The notes: generated by a model not told the origin, from the sequence alone. Shown: positions 42,159 to 51,981, counted from the stretch's first letter. The stretch is 64,000 nucleotides of DNA from Flavobacteriales bacterium (GCA_004213995.1 SGZJ01000005.1:1-64000), one strand, 5' to 3'. A program made the numbers and translations.

Positions 42159-42689
42159 TTATATAAGTTCTTTTTTTATTTTTTGTAATTTATTTGATAA
42201 GCTTGCATTATATTCTTTGCCGTCGTAGCGCAGTATAAATCCGCCTAGTATGTTTTTATCTATAACATTGTTAATTTCCACCTTTTTACTAGAAATAGAA
42301 CTGATTTTTGTTAAAGCAGCTTCTTTAATGCTGTTAGTTATTGGTACCGCTGTTACAACAACAGCTTTAGTCATATCGTTGGCCGTTTCATAAAGAGACT
42401 TATAAGCATTACAAACATCTACTAATATTGATAGTCTTTTATTTGAAATCAATAAACCGATTAAATTCTTAGAAAGAACTGAAGTGTTGTTGTTTAAAGA
42501 CAATATAATATCATGCTTAGATTTGGTGTTAATAACAGAATTAGCTAACATTTCGGAAAAAGATTTTTCATTAGATGATAGGTTAATGTAAAACAACATG
42601 TCCTCATATACCCTTGAAGACATATCGTTTTCATTTGCTAATGAAAAAATTGCTTTTGCATATCTTATTGCTGCTCTAGATTCTTTCAT
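42159..42689 (-). CDS. atpH: ATP synthase delta subunit
   Basis: RYAKAIFSLANEND; C-terminal NVIDKNILGGFILRYDGKEYNASLSNKLQKIKKEL. Confidence 0.95.
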   Translation of the reverse strand: MKESRAAIRYAKAIFSLANENDMSSRVYEDMLFYINLSSNEKSFSEMLANSVINTKSKHDIILSLNNNTSVLSKNLIGLLISNKRLSILVDVCNAYKSLYETANDMTKAVVVTAVPITNSIKEAALTKISSISSKKVEINNVIDKNILGGFILRYDGKEYNASLSNKLQKIKKELI

Positions 42690-42690
42690 T

Positions 42691-43188
42691 TTAATTGTTT
42701 AAAGAGGCGTCATTTAACATGTTTTCTACAACCTTTAACTGTTTGCTTTTATCCTCTAATTCAGACGATATAACTTTTTCTGCAATCCCAACAGAAAGTT
42801 CTACAACAGTTTGCTTTAGCTCATTCATTGCTGAGTTTTTTTCATTTTGAATTGCTAATTGAGCTGACTCAATTAGCTTAGAGGCTTGATCTTTTGCCTG
42901 GTTTTCTGCATCAGAAATTAATTTTGTTTTAATTTCCCTAGCATCCTTTAACATGTTTTCTCTCTCTATTTTAGCTTCTTTTAAAATTTTCTCATTGTCA
43001 GACTTAAGATTTTCCATTTCTTTTTTAGCATTTTCTGCAGCTAAAAGAGCTTCGCGGATAGAATCTTCTCTATCGTTAACTGAACCTAATATAGGTTTCC
43101 AAGCGAATTTTTTTAATAAAAAATATAAAATAGCAAATGAACAAAAAGTCCAAAATAACAATCCCACGTCGGGTGTAACTAAATCCAT
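42691..43188 (-). CDS. atpF: ATP synthase b subunit
   Basis: N-terminal TM and long charged helix; KFAWKPILGSVNDREDSIREAL. Confidence 0.96.
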   Translation of the reverse strand: MDLVTPDVGLLFWTFCSFAILYFLLKKFAWKPILGSVNDREDSIREALLAAENAKKEMENLKSDNEKILKEAKIERENMLKDAREIKTKLISDAENQAKDQASKLIESAQLAIQNEKNSAMNELKQTVVELSVGIAEKVISSELEDKSKQLKVVENMLNDASLNN

Positions 43189-43220
43189 AATTTAAGTTTT
43201 TTAAAAATATTATAATAAAT

Positions 43221-43254
43221 AATAAGTGCAGTGCATAAAACAGCTGCACTTATT
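43221..43254 (-). other. Intercistronic hairpin between atpE and atpF
   Basis: Perfect 11-bp inverted repeat AATAAGTGCAG (43221-43231) / CTGCACTTATT (43244-43254), 12-nt loop. Confidence 0.75.
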
Positions 43255-43258
43255 TTAT

Positions 43259-43501
<243 letters not shown>

Positions 43502-43519
43502 TTAAAATTTAAAAATTAA

Positions 43520-44593
43520 TTAATGTTCATGTTCTTCCATTGCTGACCCAATATACAAAGCGGATAGCATGGTAAATATATATGCCTGTATGGCTACTAC
43601 TAAAATTTCTATTAAGCTAATAAACACTGTAAATCCTACAGAAAGTGGAGCGATCCAAACTGTTTCAGCTATAAAAATTAAAGATATTAAACTCAATACG
43701 ATAATATGGCCTGCTGAAATATTAGCAAAAAGCCTAATCATTAGTGAGATAGGTTTTATAAATATCCCCAAAAACTCAATTGGGGCTAAAAATAATTTCA
43801 TAGGAACAGGAAGGCCTGGCATCCAAAATATGTGCTTCCAATAGTCTTTAGTTCCTGCAAATGTTGTAATTGCAAAGGTAATCACAGCAAGAACAGCAGT
43901 AAAGGCTATGTTGCCTGTTAAATTAGCGCTAAAAGGGAAAAATGGAATAAGACCCATTAAATTATTGATCCATATGAAGAAAAATAAAGTTAGTAAATAT
44001 GGCATGTATTTTTTATAATTTTTTTCACCAATATTTGGAATTGCAACCTCGTCCCTAATAAATAAAATTAATGGCTCGGTAAATTTTGCTATTCCTGATG
44101 GAATCCCTTTATTAGATTTTGAGTACTTTTTCGCAGAAATACCAAAAATTAATACCAATAATAACATCGAGAGAAACATTGAAAAAACAAGTTTAGTTAT
44201 TGAGAAATCTACTGGCTTTAAATTTGTTGGGTAATTGTTTTTATCTAAAATAAGATATTGCCCAAATGAATTAGGTTGTGGGCTTGCGTAATAAATTTCC
44301 TCATGAAACTTAACAAACGATACTCCTTTTTTAGTAACCAACTCAGTTCCTTCATCATCGTGATGAAATTCAGAAGAAGAAAAGGTAACTAGACCGTTGT
44401 CAGTCCAAAGTATTATGGGGAGCGGAATTGACACTCCTTTACCATTCCAGTCTAAAATATGGAATTCATGAGAATCTTTAATGTGATGCATGATCATGTC
44501 TGTAACATTAAAATCCTTAGAGTCGGTTTCTAATGAGGAAGAAAAACTTACAGAAAATGAAAAAAAGAAAACTAAAAAAAGTAAATTTCTCAA
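43520..44593 (-). CDS. atpB: ATP synthase a subunit with long N-terminal periplasmic extension
   Basis: PISLMIRLFANISAGHIIVLSLI; EILVVAIQAYIFTMLSALYIGSAMEEHEH. Confidence 0.96.
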   Translation of the reverse strand: MRNLLFLVFFFSFSVSFSSSLETDSKDFNVTDMIMHHIKDSHEFHILDWNGKGVSIPLPIILWTDNGLVTFSSSEFHHDDEGTELVTKKGVSFVKFHEEIYYASPQPNSFGQYLILDKNNYPTNLKPVDFSITKLVFSMFLSMLLLVLIFGISAKKYSKSNKGIPSGIAKFTEPLILFIRDEVAIPNIGEKNYKKYMPYLLTLFFFIWINNLMGLIPFFPFSANLTGNIAFTAVLAVITFAITTFAGTKDYWKHIFWMPGLPVPMKLFLAPIEFLGIFIKPISLMIRLFANISAGHIIVLSLISLIFIAETVWIAPLSVGFTVFISLIEILVVAIQAYIFTMLSALYIGSAMEEHEH

Positions 44594-44644
44594 ATTAATA
44601 TTATGGTTTTAAGTGTTACTACAATTACGCAATAAATTCGGATG

Positions 44645-44674
44645 CAAATGTACATACATATATTTATATTTCAA
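44645..44674 (-). promoter_or_regulatory. Bacteroidetes-type promoter for atpB operon (TTG-N19-TACATTTG)
   Basis: Minus strand TTG (44674-44672), 19-nt spacer, TACATTTG (44652-44645), about 50 nt before atpB ATG. Confidence 0.65.
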
Positions 44675-44694
44675 ATAAAAAAACAACAATGATT

Positions 44695-45066
44695 TCATCT
44701 ATCAAATACTTTTTGAAGAGATTTAATTTCAAAAAATAAAAAAATAAAATATATTATAAAAAAAGTTGCTATTAACCCTTGTTTATTTCCATCAAAATTA
44801 ATTATTGGATATACAAACAAAATAGTTAAAAGCATTTTATTTATCGATGCGATTACAAAAGAAAACAAGAGATTTAGCTTTGTCTTTGTTAGCAATTTAA
44901 TTGTCCAAAAAGTTATAAGAACCAAGGCAGTATTAAAGACGTATATTTTCCATAGAGGAATTAAGAAATATATCTCAAAGAACAGACTATTAAAAACAAG
45001 ATTAATAAAATATAATATTATTGATAAGAGGGCTAACTGAAAATAAAATTTGATTTTAATGTTCAT
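44695..45066 (-). CDS. Small multi-TM protein upstream of atpB (AtpI-position / DUF6168-like)
   Basis: Four hydrophobic segments, located between AtpZ-like gene and atpB. Confidence 0.6.
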   Translation of the reverse strand: MNIKIKFYFQLALLSIILYFINLVFNSLFFEIYFLIPLWKIYVFNTALVLITFWTIKLLTKTKLNLLFSFVIASINKMLLTILFVYPIINFDGNKQGLIATFFIIYFIFLFFEIKSLQKVFDR

Positions 45067-45293
45067 CAGTTATCTTTTGTTTGTTGAATAACATACATTA
45101 ACGCAATTGCAATAGAAAAAAGAGAGAAAAATATTGTAAAAATATTATTTTTTATTTCTAAATATATGTCTAGTTTATAGCCTATAAAAGATCCAAGAGA
45201 AATAGTTGCAACCATTTGGAAGGCTATTCCAGAAAAACGGGCTAGCTTATTAAGCTGTTTTCTCTGATTTTGATATGATTTTTTGTTGCTCAC
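45066..45293 (-). CDS. AtpZ/AtpI family protein
   Basis: ARFSGIAFQMVATISLGSFIGYKLD. Confidence 0.88.
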   Translation of the reverse strand: MSNKKSYQNQRKQLNKLARFSGIAFQMVATISLGSFIGYKLDIYLEIKNNIFTIFFSLFSIAIALMYVIQQTKDN

Positions 45294-45642
45294 CTTTATT
45301 TAGTTCTTTGACACCACCCTTCATGCTACAATTTGCGTTGAATGTAGCTCCAGGCTCAACTGCCAACTTAACCACCTCAACTTCACCTTCAACATAAGCA
45401 GATGCTTTTAATGTCAATGTACCACTAAGTTTAAGTTTGCCAGAAAAACCACCTTCAATATCTGCATTAACTCCTTCTAAAGTTCCATTAATTACACCAG
45501 TCTTACCAACAACGACTTTTCCAGATGTTTTGATTGTTCCGTTAACATTTCCTTCTATTCTAAAGCCTGCTTCGCTTATTAAATCACCTACAAAAGAGGT
45601 TCCTTGGGTAATCATGTTTTGTTGATTAGATGATGTTGACAT
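45250..45642 (-). CDS. Bactofilin (polymer-forming cytoskeletal protein)
   Basis: MITQGTSFVGDLISEAGFRIEGNVNGTIKTSGKVVVGKTGVINGTLEGVNADIEGGFSGKLKLSGTLTLKASAYVEGEV beta-helix repeats. Confidence 0.95.
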   Translation of the reverse strand: MSTSSNQQNMITQGTSFVGDLISEAGFRIEGNVNGTIKTSGKVVVGKTGVINGTLEGVNADIEGGFSGKLKLSGTLTLKASAYVEGEVEVVKLAVEPGATFNANCSMKGGVKELNKGEQQKIISKSEKTA

Positions 45643-45676
45643 GGTTTTTTGTTTTTTAGATTCTGTAAACATAAAT

Positions 45677-48187
45677 TTAAAACTTTTTATTTAGATACAC
45701 ACTCAAATTTTTATGGATTTGTAAAGTTTGATAATTCTCTGATGAAATCACAAAAGAAGAATTATTAAAGAAAGCTTCGTTTCTCTCTAAAATAATACTT
45801 AACCCTTTTGCCCCATCATAACTTTTTAGTCCGTGTAACACAACAAATGTACTACTATTATCATAAATATCTGTAGATGAGTTTATTTGAATGTTTTTCA
45901 AATCGCTAATTGCCAAGTTCAAGCTCTTTTTAAACTCTTCAATTTTTTTATAATTTTCTTTTGGGAAATAATAAATTAATTTAAAATTATCTCCATTTTC
46001 AACTTGTTTAAAATTTGCGTTTTCGACTAATGGGATAACATCCTCTAATAAAACTTCTGCTTCCTCGGCTTCAATTGAATTTGGGTAATTTTTAACTATA
46101 AACTCTAAAGCTTTTTTATAATTTTCAAAGCCCTCGATTCTTGCTATTGAAGCTGCTTTAAGTAATTGCATTTTTGGAGCTAACGGGTGTGTTTCAAATG
46201 AAGAAATGAGCTTTTCTAAACCCAAAATTGTTTTTGTATACTCTTGATTTTGAAAATCCTCAAATAATTTAACATAAAGCTCGTTTACATTATCAACGTC
46301 TGAAGAGGCGTATGATTCGGGGTTAATTAATATTTCTGCGTATTTTGATTCTGGAAAATTTAATATTATATCAGATTTTATACTGTCTGCTTCATTTAAT
46401 AAGCCTAAAACAATACAATTTTTATAGTTTAAATATTTTGCGGACAAAACAAAGTCAGCATTGTTCCTTTGGAATTCAATATTTTTTATTTTACTGTTAG
46501 ATAAACCATATTCTAAAAACTTGGCGCTATAGATAGACGCTAATTGAAAGTATGAATAATCTAATTGTTTATATATACTATCAATAGATGCTGGGGAACT
46601 AGGAACCGATTTTAAATACGCTCCAAGATCTTGCTTAGCATTTATTTTTGAATTTTCTTTTCCTCCAATCACCATCAATGCTTTAGGCTTGTTTTGATTT
46701 CCTCCATTTCTCCAATTATCTGTAAGCTTTATGTCTCCCCACATTTTTTTAAACTCATTTTTTCCATAAGCCAAGGTTGTAGGATTGTAAAAATAAAATA
46801 TAGCGTTTTCGGCCGATAAATTATTTTTTTTGAAAGAACTAAAGTTGGATTCGTTTTTGCTATTAATAATCTCTTTCTCATTATCAAGTTTCTTTTTTTG
46901 TTTCTTCAAATAATCCTCGAAATAAGATGTCCTTTCTGCCTCTGACATTTTAACTAAACTTAAAATACTGTCATTAGTTTTAACAGACAATTCATAATAG
47001 ATAACATCTTCTAAGCTTTCTCTTCTTTTAGTGATTTTTCTAAAAAGTTTTTTATCGTTTCTAATTTGAGTTAGTGTACTGTCGTAATATGCGGCAGATG
47101 TTAAATACTCGTTTTTATCAAAAAAATAATCAGCAAGTATGTTGTAGTTTTTAAGAGTAACTAAATAATCTTTTCCTGGGTTTCTTAAAGATTTATTATA
47201 ATATATAATAGCTAAACTATCATTGTTTGTCTCAAAGTTTAAATTAGCTATCTGATGATAAATTATGTTTAAATAAAGTCTGTTTTCAATGTCTTTTTCT
47301 AATTCAATTAGTTCATTTATGGCCAGTGTTTTATCAATATAATTTTTTGACTTTTCAACAAATGAATAAACGTAGTATTCTCTTGGTATCTTTCTGTGAA
47401 ACTTAATAACTCTGTCATATGCCATAGTTGAGCTATCCAACTTTTCAAGTTTTTTGTATAGTTGACCTAGGATAAATAGGTATCTTGATTTACTGCTTAA
47501 GTCTTGTGTGGTTTCTGAGGCAATTTCAAGATGAGTTAATGCAGAATCAATTTTTTTAGAATTTAAATAAGCTTGAGAAAGAACAACATTTAAATCTGCT
47601 ATCTCTTCTTTAGATAATCTCCCTTTATTTTTTAGTTTTTTTAAGTTTTCAATGGCTAGTTCGTTATAGTTTTGTTTAGCATTAATTTTTTCTCTCCATA
47701 TTTTTGCTTTATTCACCAACTCACTTGTGGGATATTTAAACAAAATATAGTTAAAAGCTTCAAGAGAAGGTGTGTACCTTTTATCATAATATCTAGATTG
47801 ACCTAAAAGAAAGTATGCCTCATCCATTTGTGGATTTTTTTCTTTTCCTGCAATATTCATGGCGTGTTTTTGAATTGCCAAAACAGCTTTCTCTTCAGAT
47901 TGAGCGAATAAGCTCGTGCTCTGCTCTTCTTTAATTTCTAAATTATTTTTTTCTAAAGTAATACTTGTTTTTTCAGTAGGAAGTATCTCCCAAAAGTTAT
48001 CAAAGACATTCTCATTAGTTTCAAATTTCCCTTGATTTAATAAGTTGTTCCCATTATATAAATAATTGTATTTTGTGGTCATCGAATGGAAACCTCTATT
48101 TAAGAACTTGTCTTTTTTTCTCGAACAAGCGCTTAGAATTAAAGCCGTAAGAACCAATAAATTTAAACTTCTATATGAAAACTTCAC
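45677..48187 (-). CDS. SprE/PorW-like TPR lipoprotein (type IX secretion/gliding)
   Basis: Lipobox ILSACSRKKD; FLNRGFHSMTTKYNYLYNGNNLLNQG; many TPR-like repeats; 836 aa. Confidence 0.85.
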   Translation of the reverse strand: MKFSYRSLNLLVLTALILSACSRKKDKFLNRGFHSMTTKYNYLYNGNNLLNQGKFETNENVFDNFWEILPTEKTSITLEKNNLEIKEEQSTSLFAQSEEKAVLAIQKHAMNIAGKEKNPQMDEAYFLLGQSRYYDKRYTPSLEAFNYILFKYPTSELVNKAKIWREKINAKQNYNELAIENLKKLKNKGRLSKEEIADLNVVLSQAYLNSKKIDSALTHLEIASETTQDLSSKSRYLFILGQLYKKLEKLDSSTMAYDRVIKFHRKIPREYYVYSFVEKSKNYIDKTLAINELIELEKDIENRLYLNIIYHQIANLNFETNNDSLAIIYYNKSLRNPGKDYLVTLKNYNILADYFFDKNEYLTSAAYYDSTLTQIRNDKKLFRKITKRRESLEDVIYYELSVKTNDSILSLVKMSEAERTSYFEDYLKKQKKKLDNEKEIINSKNESNFSSFKKNNLSAENAIFYFYNPTTLAYGKNEFKKMWGDIKLTDNWRNGGNQNKPKALMVIGGKENSKINAKQDLGAYLKSVPSSPASIDSIYKQLDYSYFQLASIYSAKFLEYGLSNSKIKNIEFQRNNADFVLSAKYLNYKNCIVLGLLNEADSIKSDIILNFPESKYAEILINPESYASSDVDNVNELYVKLFEDFQNQEYTKTILGLEKLISSFETHPLAPKMQLLKAASIARIEGFENYKKALEFIVKNYPNSIEAEEAEVLLEDVIPLVENANFKQVENGDNFKLIYYFPKENYKKIEEFKKSLNLAISDLKNIQINSSTDIYDNSSTFVVLHGLKSYDGAKGLSIILERNEAFFNNSSFVISSENYQTLQIHKNLSVYLNKKF

Positions 48188-48280
48188 TTGATTTTTTTAA
48201 TTGTATTATAACAACGTATAATATATCTATATTGTATATAATCACGCTAAATTAATTATTATTTTATACAATTAGTTCAA

Positions 48281-48288
48281 TATCTTTG
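48281..48288 (+). promoter_or_regulatory. -7-like box TATCTTTG upstream of ferredoxin reductase-like gene
   Basis: Matches TAnnTTTG 26 nt before ATG; no clear -33 TTG. Confidence 0.4.
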
Positions 48289-48313
48289 TTTCTTAATTTT
48301 ATAACAAGCGTTA

Positions 48314-49354
48314 ATGGCAAACTTTCATAATTTAAATATTAAAAAAATTGTTAGAGAAACTGCTGACTCAGTTGTAATTTCCTTTGAAATTCCAACAGAA
48401 TTATTGACAAAATATGAGTATTCTGCAGGACAATATATAAGTTTAATGCTTGATATTGATGGTGTAGAGACAATTCGAGATTACTCTATTTGTTCTCACA
48501 TTGACGAAGACTTATCAGTTGGTGTAAAAAAACTTAAAAATGGACTAATGTCTTCGTTTTTAAATTCATCAATAAAAGTTGGAGACTCAATCAAAGTATC
48601 AGAGCCTAGAGGGCGGTTTACAATTCAAGGTAATTTGAATTGTATTATTGCCATTGCGGCAGGGAGTGGAATTACTCCAATAATGTCAATGTTAAAACAG
48701 GTTTTACTTAATACTGATAAAAACTTTTATTTAGTTTATTCTAATAAATCCGAAAAAACAACTATGTTTCTAAGTCAGATTAAGGAGCTTAAGAATCAGT
48801 TTCAATCTAGATTTTTTGTCAAATTTGTTTTCACTTCTAAAGATGTCGCGTCTCACCATTTTGGCAGAATAACAGAGACAAATATTTTTGATATGTTAAA
48901 GTTTCCAGAAAACAAATTTAAGCTTCTACAAAGTTCAATATATATTTGTGGTCCTGAAAAAATGATCGATAACATATCATTATCACTTGAAAAAGGGGGT
49001 TTGTTAAAGGAAAACATTTCCTATGAACTATTTTCAAGTTCTAAAAAAGACAATTTAGTTTCGTCTGAAAGTGGAGATGTTCTAGTAACTTTCACTGTTG
49101 ATGATTTTACCTCTAAAGTTAAGTCTAGCAAGAAAAAAACCATTTTAGACACTGCATTAGATAATGATATCGATGCTCCTTACTCGTGTAATGGAGGTGT
49201 TTGTGGAAGCTGTATTGGGAAGCTCACTAAAGGAGAGGTCAAAATGTTAAACAATACTGTTTTGACTGAGTCTGAAATAGAAGATGGTTTAATTTTAGCA
49301 TGCCAGGCTCTAGCGGTTTCAGACGAATTAGATATTGATTTTGATGACGTTTAG
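48314..49354 (+). CDS. Ferredoxin-NADP reductase / PaaK-like oxidoreductase with C-terminal 2Fe-2S domain
   Basis: RDYSICSH FAD motif; AAGSGITPIMSM; CNGGVCGSCIGKLTKGEVKM. Confidence 0.92.
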   Translation: MANFHNLNIKKIVRETADSVVISFEIPTELLTKYEYSAGQYISLMLDIDGVETIRDYSICSHIDEDLSVGVKKLKNGLMSSFLNSSIKVGDSIKVSEPRGRFTIQGNLNCIIAIAAGSGITPIMSMLKQVLLNTDKNFYLVYSNKSEKTTMFLSQIKELKNQFQSRFFVKFVFTSKDVASHHFGRITETNIFDMLKFPENKFKLLQSSIYICGPEKMIDNISLSLEKGGLLKENISYELFSSSKKDNLVSSESGDVLVTFTVDDFTSKVKSSKKKTILDTALDNDIDAPYSCNGGVCGSCIGKLTKGEVKMLNNTVLTESEIEDGLILACQALAVSDELDIDFDDV

Positions 49355-50358
49355 ACCATTGTTTTTATTTTTAAAATAATTTCTTTTGGAGAAATTGAAG
49401 AAATAGCTTTTTCATATCCATTTGGAAATTTATCTCCATAAATGGAAGTAGGTATTTTTGGAAATTGTTCTCTATTGGCCAAAATATTATTTTGATCCTG
49501 CTGTCCGTAAGGACAAAATCCTGCATAGGGGTGGGTTACTCCCCAAATTGTTAATACTTTAATTCCCATTAGAGCGGCGATGTGCCCATTAGCAGAGTCC
49601 ATGGAAAGCATTAGTTTAAGATTAGAAATTACATCCATCTCTTGATTTAAAGAAAATTTATTTGCAATATTAATTACGTTGGTATACTTACCTGCTATCT
49701 GATCTAAAATAAGCTCCTCTTTATTTCCACCACCAAATAAAATCACATTAAAGTTTTTATTAATTTCTTTTATAACTTCTTCCATTTGTAGTATTGGGTA
49801 CTCTTTACCTTTATGTGCAGCGAAAGGAGCAACTCCAATCAATAACTTATTGTTTTTTGGTATTGATTTTAAATCTGAGATGTCTAATCTATCTGTCTGA
49901 TTTTTAATTGATGAATCAATTGAAATTCCTATTTTTTTAAAAACATCTCTATATCTTTGATGAGTGCTTTTTAATTGAGTGAAAACTTTTCCTGAAACTA
50001 AATTTTCTTTTTCACCTCTTCCCTTGTCAATTTGGTAAAAAGGAACTTTTATAAATGCTCTTAAAAAATTTGTTCTAAGTACTGAGTGTAAATCAACCAC
50101 ATAATCTAAATCAAGTTTTTTAATTTCTTTATAAAGTCGAAACATTCCAAAGACCCCTTTGTGTTGTTTTTTCTTATCAAACGGTATTAAATCAATTTCG
50201 TTAAAGGTTCTAAAAAAAGGGAAAAACTGAAAGTTCGTCAAAAACGAAACTTTATAATTTTTATTGTTTATCAAGAACTCTCTTAAAACGGGCACAACCA
50301 TAGCTACATCTCCCATTGAAGAAAGCCTTATGATAAGGATATGTTTTCTGCGTTTCAT
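49351..50358 (-). CDS. Glycosyltransferase family 9 (heptosyltransferase-like)
   Basis: ILIIRLSSMGDVAMVVPVLREF; DLHSVLRTNFLR; MSMDSANGHIAALMGIKVLTIWGVTHP. Confidence 0.92.
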   Translation of the reverse strand: MKRRKHILIIRLSSMGDVAMVVPVLREFLINNKNYKVSFLTNFQFFPFFRTFNEIDLIPFDKKKQHKGVFGMFRLYKEIKKLDLDYVVDLHSVLRTNFLRAFIKVPFYQIDKGRGEKENLVSGKVFTQLKSTHQRYRDVFKKIGISIDSSIKNQTDRLDISDLKSIPKNNKLLIGVAPFAAHKGKEYPILQMEEVIKEINKNFNVILFGGGNKEELILDQIAGKYTNVINIANKFSLNQEMDVISNLKLMLSMDSANGHIAALMGIKVLTIWGVTHPYAGFCPYGQQDQNNILANREQFPKIPTSIYGDKFPNGYEKAISSISPKEIILKIKTMV

Positions 50359-50364
50359 GTATGT

Positions 50365-50751
50365 TTAAGAATAATCTTCATATGACTTTTCTTCAATTAC
50401 TCCAGAATTTGTTAATATGTTTATTTCTTTTTTTATCTCAGACCTAACATCATTAGTAAAATATACGTCCCTTGCAAGTTTCACGAACTTATTGCCAAAA
50501 TTTTTATCTTTTTCGCACTGTCTAATTTCATCTTCAATAACCCAAAGTTTTCCGTTAATTTCAGCAAGTTTAATATACAGCTTATTAATAGCTGGGTTGT
50601 GTTTTTTAAATAACTTTTGCACTAATGGATTTAGTTCGTTAAACTCAGTATTTACATTAATTAGCTTTTTAGGATCAGCAATGTTTTTTAGTTTAAGCTC
50701 TAAAATGGAGAGTTTATCCATAAGCTCTCCGTTTGATACCTCTACTTTCAT
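50365..50751 (-). CDS. DUF6165-like protein
   Basis: KVEVSNGELMDKLSILELKLKNIADPKKL...GKLWVIEDEIRQCEKDKNFGNKFVKLARDVYFTNDVRSEIKKEIN...VEEKSY pattern. Confidence 0.75.
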   Translation of the reverse strand: MKVEVSNGELMDKLSILELKLKNIADPKKLINVNTEFNELNPLVQKLFKKHNPAINKLYIKLAEINGKLWVIEDEIRQCEKDKNFGNKFVKLARDVYFTNDVRSEIKKEINILTNSGVIEEKSYEDYS

Positions 50752-50777
50752 AATTTTATTTTATTTGTCAAAAATAC

Positions 50778-51707
50778 TTAAAATAGAATTAAAAGGTAGG
50801 GGGATAATAAGCCGATAGACAAAACAAGGTTTTTAACTCGCTTACTTCTTGCCTGCTCAACACAACTTGTGAAAATTATAATTAAAGGGAAAAATAGAAA
50901 AACAAAAGCCATAGAGTTAAGATTGCTAATGAAAATAATTAAAGCTAATATGGTTGTCAAAAAAATTAAAGTTGTAGTTCTTCTTCTTTCATTTTTTTTA
51001 ATAAACATATTCCATATAAATATAAATATTAGAGGAATGAGAAAACTAAAAAAAACAATTGTTTTAATGGACCAACTAATGTTCAAAATATTTTCATCAA
51101 AAGAAGAAATATAATCAAGCGTTGGAATGTCAAAAAATAAAACTGTTGTAAAATCTACAATGTTAATATATCCAGAGCTAATTACTTCCATTAAATATAA
51201 AAAAATGGTTGCCGATAGTATTGCAGAGATAATAACTACCAAGTTTTTTAAATTAAAATGTGAATATAATATTAAAGCTGTAAATAATATGATAAAAAAA
51301 TATAGTATTGGAATATAAAATACCGAGCTAATTAAAATCCAAAAAGAAGCGTCAAAAACTTTTTTATTAATATTTATAGGGTTTCTAATACTATAAATTT
51401 TTCTAATGGCAAGAAGTAAAAAAATATTTGCTATTAAAATGTCGTCAAAAATGAAAATCTCCTGCATAAATAAGCCAATAAAAAAACAAATAGCAACTAA
51501 AGAATAATTGTTTTTTTTATTTAAATCATTTTTACTAATAATAAACTTAGCTAACAAGACGCTGGCAAGCAACAAAAACAATGAAAAAGCTCCAATTAAA
51601 AAATTAAAAACATTAGAATTTAAATGAGCTAAAAAAAGTCCAAATAGGTATATAAATGCAAACACATAGTGAATGGGCGTTGATTTTGTAAAAAAAGTTG
51701 CTATCAT
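50778..51707 (-). CDS. DUF6427-like multi-TM protein
   Basis: IATFFTKSTPIHYVFAFIYLFGLF..., about 9 TM segments, adjacent to DUF6341-like gene and purD. Confidence 0.7.
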   Translation of the reverse strand: MIATFFTKSTPIHYVFAFIYLFGLFLAHLNSNVFNFLIGAFSLFLLLASVLLAKFIISKNDLNKKNNYSLVAICFFIGLFMQEIFIFDDILIANIFLLLAIRKIYSIRNPININKKVFDASFWILISSVFYIPILYFFIILFTALILYSHFNLKNLVVIISAILSATIFLYLMEVISSGYINIVDFTTVLFFDIPTLDYISSFDENILNISWSIKTIVFFSFLIPLIFIFIWNMFIKKNERRRTTTLIFLTTILALIIFISNLNSMAFVFLFFPLIIIFTSCVEQARSKRVKNLVLSIGLLSPYLLILF

Positions 51708-51727
51708 CTAAAGAGTTTGTATATTTG
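51698..51727 (+). promoter_or_regulatory. Bacteroidetes-type promoter for DUF6341-like gene (TTG-N19-TATATTTG)
   Basis: TTG 51698-51700, TATATTTG 51720-51727, 20 nt before ATG. Confidence 0.65.
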
Positions 51728-51747
51728 CAATGTAAAAATACTACAAT

Positions 51748-51981
51748 ATGTTAATAAGAGACATAATTTATGGAATTGAAGATTTATTTGTGAATTATCT
51801 ATTCTTTCCATTTGATTTTTTAAGAATCACAGAGCTAGACAATTGGTGGATAGCTAATTTTATGACTTGGGTTTCTATAGTTGTATTTATCTGTGCTTTT
51901 ACATACTGGATGTTACAATTAAAAAAGTTTGATGACAATCAAGAAGAAGACAAATCTATCTCTGCGCATTCTTTTTTATAA
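51748..51981 (+). CDS. DUF6341-like small membrane protein
   Basis: IRDIIYGIEDLFVNYLFFPFDFLRITELDNWWIANFMTWV; consensus flavobacterial promoter upstream. Confidence 0.75.
   Translation: MLIRDIIYGIEDLFVNYLFFPFDFLRITELDNWWIANFMTWVSIVVFICAFTYWMLQLKKFDDNQEEDKSISAHSFL

Noticed and set aside
48217-48238. Near-palindromic TATAATATATCTATATTGTATA in the porW/reductase gap
   Set aside because: Imperfect and AT-only; expected by chance at this base composition.
50417-50818. 133-aa plus-strand ORF over the DUF6165-like gene
   Set aside because: Antisense to a better-supported ORF; low-complexity Ser/Leu/Phe composition typical of shadow frames.
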